Below, one piece after another: positions 21,547 to 23,580 of a DNA stretch of 23,580 bases (its first letter is position 1; every line of letters starts with the position of its first letter). A program made the position numbers and the translations under genes. Below the pieces are notes generated by a model. It was not told where the DNA came from, did not search any database, and was given only the letters and a program-made list of their open reading frames with translations. The stretch comes from a virus, in IMG/VR virus record IMGVR_UViG_3300024432_000067, positions 1-23,580 of that record, one strand, 5' to 3'.

Positions 21547-21715
21547 GGTTTGCTGCGGTGTAGGTGCATATGTCTGGTGACTGAAGGTGAGAGTCCTTCT
21601 TGGAGCCAGTAATCGGCAGCCAGTGAGGGGTTGAAGCGTAATCAGCCAGCAAACCAGGCGAATCTAGGAAGATAGCCGAATTTGATTCCTTCGGGAATTG
21701 GGTTCGGCTTTTTTT
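21547..21715 (+). ncRNA. Structured RNA of unrecognised class with terminator
   Basis: A 195-base gap between genes (21537-21731) has no open frame but strong RNA structure. GGTTTGCTG (21547-21555) pairs perfectly with CAGCAAACC (21647-21655), closing a 91-base domain. Inside are CTGG/CCAG (21574-21577 with 21606-21609) and GAAGG/CCTTC (21583-21587 with 21595-21599, loop TGAGAGT), and three AGCCAG copies (21604, 21618, 21644). It ends in a long UUCG hairpin and T run. The GGTGAGAGTCC loop recalls a box in cobalamin riboswitches and in group II intron domain I, but the rest of those families is absent. Class and role are unknown. Confidence 0.6.
21674..21715 (+). terminator. Strong intrinsic terminator with UUCG loop
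   Basis: A 16-bp stem (21674-21689 with 21694-21709, four of the pairs G-U) closed by a TTCG tetraloop, then seven T (21709-21715). A ribosome binding site for the next gene follows within 20 bases, so scaffold and capsid need read-through, antitermination or another promoter. Confidence 0.85.
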
Positions 21716-21731
21716 ATTAAAAGGAGGAACT

Positions 21732-22520
21732 ATGGAAACGGGCGTAAAAGAAACCCCTCCAGGCACTATGCCAGAAGCAGAAGGGCGTAAGGGAATATCC
21801 CCTGATGAAGGGCGTAAAGAGATATCCTCTCCTGAAGAAGGCAAAACCCCTGAGAAGGAAAAAACTGTATCCCCGGAATCCCCGGAAGAAGAACCCTTAC
21901 TTTATAGCCAGAAACAGTCTGATGCTCTAATTCTTGCTGCCAAGTCTGAAGATGGCAGGAAGTCGGCTGAACGTGAAAGAGAACTTACGACCCTAAAAGA
22001 GCAGATTCTCTCGAGGGAAAACGAACTGGAGGACGTTCAGGCGGAAATAAAAACCCTTGAAGAACAGATTAATGACCTTACCAGTGGTGACCCGAAGAAG
22101 TTCGACCTCGTGAAGATGGGTAGGGATTTACGGGAAAGGGAACGTGGCCTGAAATCTAAAATATCTAACTTTGAAAGCAAGGAAACATCGTTCCTTGAAA
22201 GAGAAAAGCGGGTGAACTCCTTTGAGTTGGACATCCTTATAGAAACCGTTGCGGAGAAATATGAGGATGGCGATTCTGGCAGGTTGAAAAAGGCAATCGG
22301 TGTTTTTGAGAATCCGACTGAGGAGCAGGTAGGCACTATCGCTGAGATATTGTTTAGTACCAAGGCAAAAGTGTCACCCAAGACCTATTCTGGTAAAACT
22401 GATGGGGGTGGTGGGTTAATTCATACGAGAGCTGACATAGCTAAGCGAGACTATTGGGACAAAAATAAGGAAGACATCCTGAAAGCTCAAGCTGAACCAG
22501 GTCAGCCTCGAATAAAGTAG
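21732..22520 (+). CDS. Capsid scaffolding-like protein, 262 aa
   Basis: ATG after AAAAGGAGGAACT. Acidic, low-complexity N-terminus with a short repeat (GRKGISPDE, GRKEISSPEE, residues 19-37), then coiled-coil helices (about 76-118 and 130-165, e.g. LTTLKEQILSRENELEDVQA), then a compact C-terminal part ending DYWDKNKEDILKAQAEPGQP. A soluble, acidic coiled-coil protein immediately before the major capsid gene is the standard place and shape of a scaffold, which guides shell assembly and leaves before or during packaging. Scaffolds share little sequence, so this rests on context and composition. Confidence 0.75.
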   Translation: METGVKETPPGTMPEAEGRKGISPDEGRKEISSPEEGKTPEKEKTVSPESPEEEPLLYSQKQSDALILAAKSEDGRKSAERERELTTLKEQILSRENELEDVQAEIKTLEEQINDLTSGDPKKFDLVKMGRDLRERERGLKSKISNFESKETSFLEREKRVNSFELDILIETVAEKYEDGDSGRLKKAIGVFENPTEEQVGTIAEILFSTKAKVSPKTYSGKTDGGGGLIHTRADIAKRDYWDKNKEDILKAQAEPGQPRIK

Positions 22521-22531
22521 TGAGGTAATAT

Positions 22532-23392
22532 ATGACATTAAGTGGAAGAACCCCAACTGGGGCTGATACCGCAGGTCATGTGCCTGAAATATGGAGTCAG
22601 CAAACTATAGATGAAGCTGAGAAGGAACTGGTTGCCTGGGATGCAACCGACCATAGCTGGCAGAAGGACTTGGTAAAGGGTGACACTGTGAACATCGGTC
22701 TTATCAACAATGTAGACGCTACCGAAGTGGTCGTAGGAACTAAGGCTGCCAGTCTGGATATAGCTACAGGCAGTAAACTCCAACTCATCATGGACCAGTG
22801 GTTTGAAGCCCCAATAGATGTGGATACCATGACAGTCAAGCAGTCTCAGACAAACTGGGCTACTAAGGCTCGGGGAAAGGCAGCTGAGTCCATTAGACGG
22901 AAGGTTGATTCTACTGTTTGTGCCCTGTACTCCAGCCTTAATACTTCGATTGGTGTAAAGGGTGTTGACGGAGATGAGATAACTGATGACCTTTTGCTTG
23001 AGCTCAAGGAGATACTGCTTGAGGCAGATATTCCAATGGACAACGATTTGTTCTTGATTTTTGACCCATCCGGTCTAACTGACATGCTGAAATACGATAA
23101 GTTCGTTGCTGCACAGTATGTCGCTATTGGAGCCGTTAATAATGGGCAGATTGGGAAAACACCTATCTATGGTTGCAATGTTCGAGTAACCAATAACCTG
23201 ACGGCAGCGACTACAGGTGCCTATGCAGCGATGGTACACAGGTCGGCCATTGCCAGTGCTCTTCAGATAGAGAGTCCCTGGACAAAAGATTTTGAAGAGC
23301 TACATCAGGTTAGATTCCAGCATGAGGCTCTTTGGGGTGTCCTGGAGGTCAGAGACACCTTTGGCATCTGCTTCTTTACCAGGAAAGCGTAA
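22532..23392 (+). CDS. Major capsid protein (probable HK97-fold)
   Basis: 286 aa, starting 12 bases after the scaffold stop, with a TGAGGTAATAT site. The N-terminal arm (VPEIWSQQTIDEAEKELVAW) is followed by KGDTVNIGLINNVDATEVV, a strand pair common in this capsid group, then the spine-like helix (KARGKAAESIRRKVDSTVCA), a domain with DNDLFLIFDPSGLTDMLKYD, and IYGCNVRVTNNLT near the end, closing in LEVRDTFGICFF. Capsid proteins of this fold form the icosahedral shell around scaffold. Length, order after scaffold and this block order support the call; the exact family is not assigned. Confidence 0.85.
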   Translation: MTLSGRTPTGADTAGHVPEIWSQQTIDEAEKELVAWDATDHSWQKDLVKGDTVNIGLINNVDATEVVVGTKAASLDIATGSKLQLIMDQWFEAPIDVDTMTVKQSQTNWATKARGKAAESIRRKVDSTVCALYSSLNTSIGVKGVDGDEITDDLLLELKEILLEADIPMDNDLFLIFDPSGLTDMLKYDKFVAAQYVAIGAVNNGQIGKTPIYGCNVRVTNNLTAATTGAYAAMVHRSAIASALQIESPWTKDFEELHQVRFQHEALWGVLEVRDTFGICFFTRKA

Positions 23393-23393
23393 T

Positions 23394-23580
23394 ATGCCAA
23401 TTTACGAATATCTGTGCGAGTCGTGCGAGAGATGTAAAGAGGTCGGCCCAAGTGCAGAGTCACCTCCTACTTGTTGTGGTGTGATTATGAGACGCACTTA
23501 TTCAACGGTGGGGATTAGGGATTCTAAAGCCATTACTGGCAAACGGCGTGAACTCTGGATAGACCGTATGGATGAGATAC
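23394..23580 (+). CDS. FmdB-like zinc ribbon protein (3' partial)
   Basis: ATG one base after the capsid stop (TAATATG). It opens MPIYEYLCESCERCKEVGPS with C8, C11 and C14 and then C27-C28 (PPTCCG) and MRRTYS, close to the FmdB zinc ribbon (MPIYEY-x-C-x2-C ... P-x-C-x2-C ... MRRxxS). Such proteins occur in phage structural operons with no clear function. The frame runs off the window at residue 62. Confidence 0.75.
   Translation, partial: MPIYEYLCESCERCKEVGPSAESPPTCCGVIMRRTYSTVGIRDSKAITGKRRELWIDRMDEI

Noticed and set aside
21547-21660. Cobalamin riboswitch
   Set aside because: Only the GGTGAGAGTCC stretch resembles it. The CCGCCACTGT box is missing, AGCCAGCAAACCAGGCG is a poor B12 box, and no cobalamin gene follows.
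21547-21660. Group II intron
   Set aside because: The GAAGGTGAGAGTCCTTC hairpin resembles domain I, but there is no domain V, no reverse transcriptase, and the outer helix closes after only about 110 bases.
22037-22381. Minus-strand frame antisense to the scaffold gene
   Set aside because: Serine-rich shadow of a coiled-coil gene; no start signal.

Overview
The window is a stretch of a tailed double-stranded DNA bacteriophage (or prophage) genome. The hallmark genes are a DnaB-type replicative helicase, a NinG-like HNH protein, a replisome-organiser-like protein, small and large terminase subunits, a portal-like protein, a 2096-residue internal-virion-type protein, a scaffold-like protein and a major capsid protein. 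No ribosomal, tRNA, integrase or host metabolic genes were seen. The DNA is moderately AT-rich, uses AGA/AGG (Arg) and ATA (Ile) codons freely, and nearly every gene has a strong AAGGAGG-type ribosome binding site, so the host is a bacterium. The host phylum cannot be read directly. From memory, several small proteins resemble hypothetical proteins of sediment or anaerobic Chloroflexi (Dehalococcoidia-like) phages, but this is a low-confidence inference.

Layout. (1) 1-2231, plus strand: the tail of an early module with the C-terminal part of DnaB, three unknown small genes and a NinG-like protein. (2) 2207-7614, minus strand: a tightly packed block of 19 mostly tiny genes, converging on the NinG gene. 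Starts and stops often overlap (ATGA, GTGA or TAATG junctions). Many products carry CxxC zinc-binding pairs, one is a single-span membrane peptide, one is an XRE-type helix-turn-helix protein, and the promoter-proximal gene is a replisome-organiser-like winged-helix protein. Two sigma70-like promoters (about 7650-7679 and 6966-6994) face into this block. (3) 7615-7841: a 227-base divergent control region with a perfect 8-bp palindrome, a pentamer repeat, a G9 run and back-to-back promoters. (4) 7842-23580, plus strand: the late operon, running small terminase, large terminase, a string of small unknown genes, portal, giant protein, DUF3008-like protein, a structured RNA with its own strong terminator, scaffold, capsid and an FmdB-like zinc ribbon cut by the window end.

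How it works together. DnaB and the organiser-like protein would build the replisome. The NinG-like nuclease would act in recombination. The terminase pair packages DNA through the portal into a capsid assembled around the scaffold. The giant protein (ParB-like domain, hydrophobic segments, repeated NP/HP motifs near the C-terminus) is most likely carried in the virion and ejected. The most unusual items are the structured RNA between the late genes and scaffold/capsid, the giant protein, the control region with an apparently leaderless terminase message, and several signs of gene duplication and collapse (fused tandem Cys-rich domains, orphan start regions).
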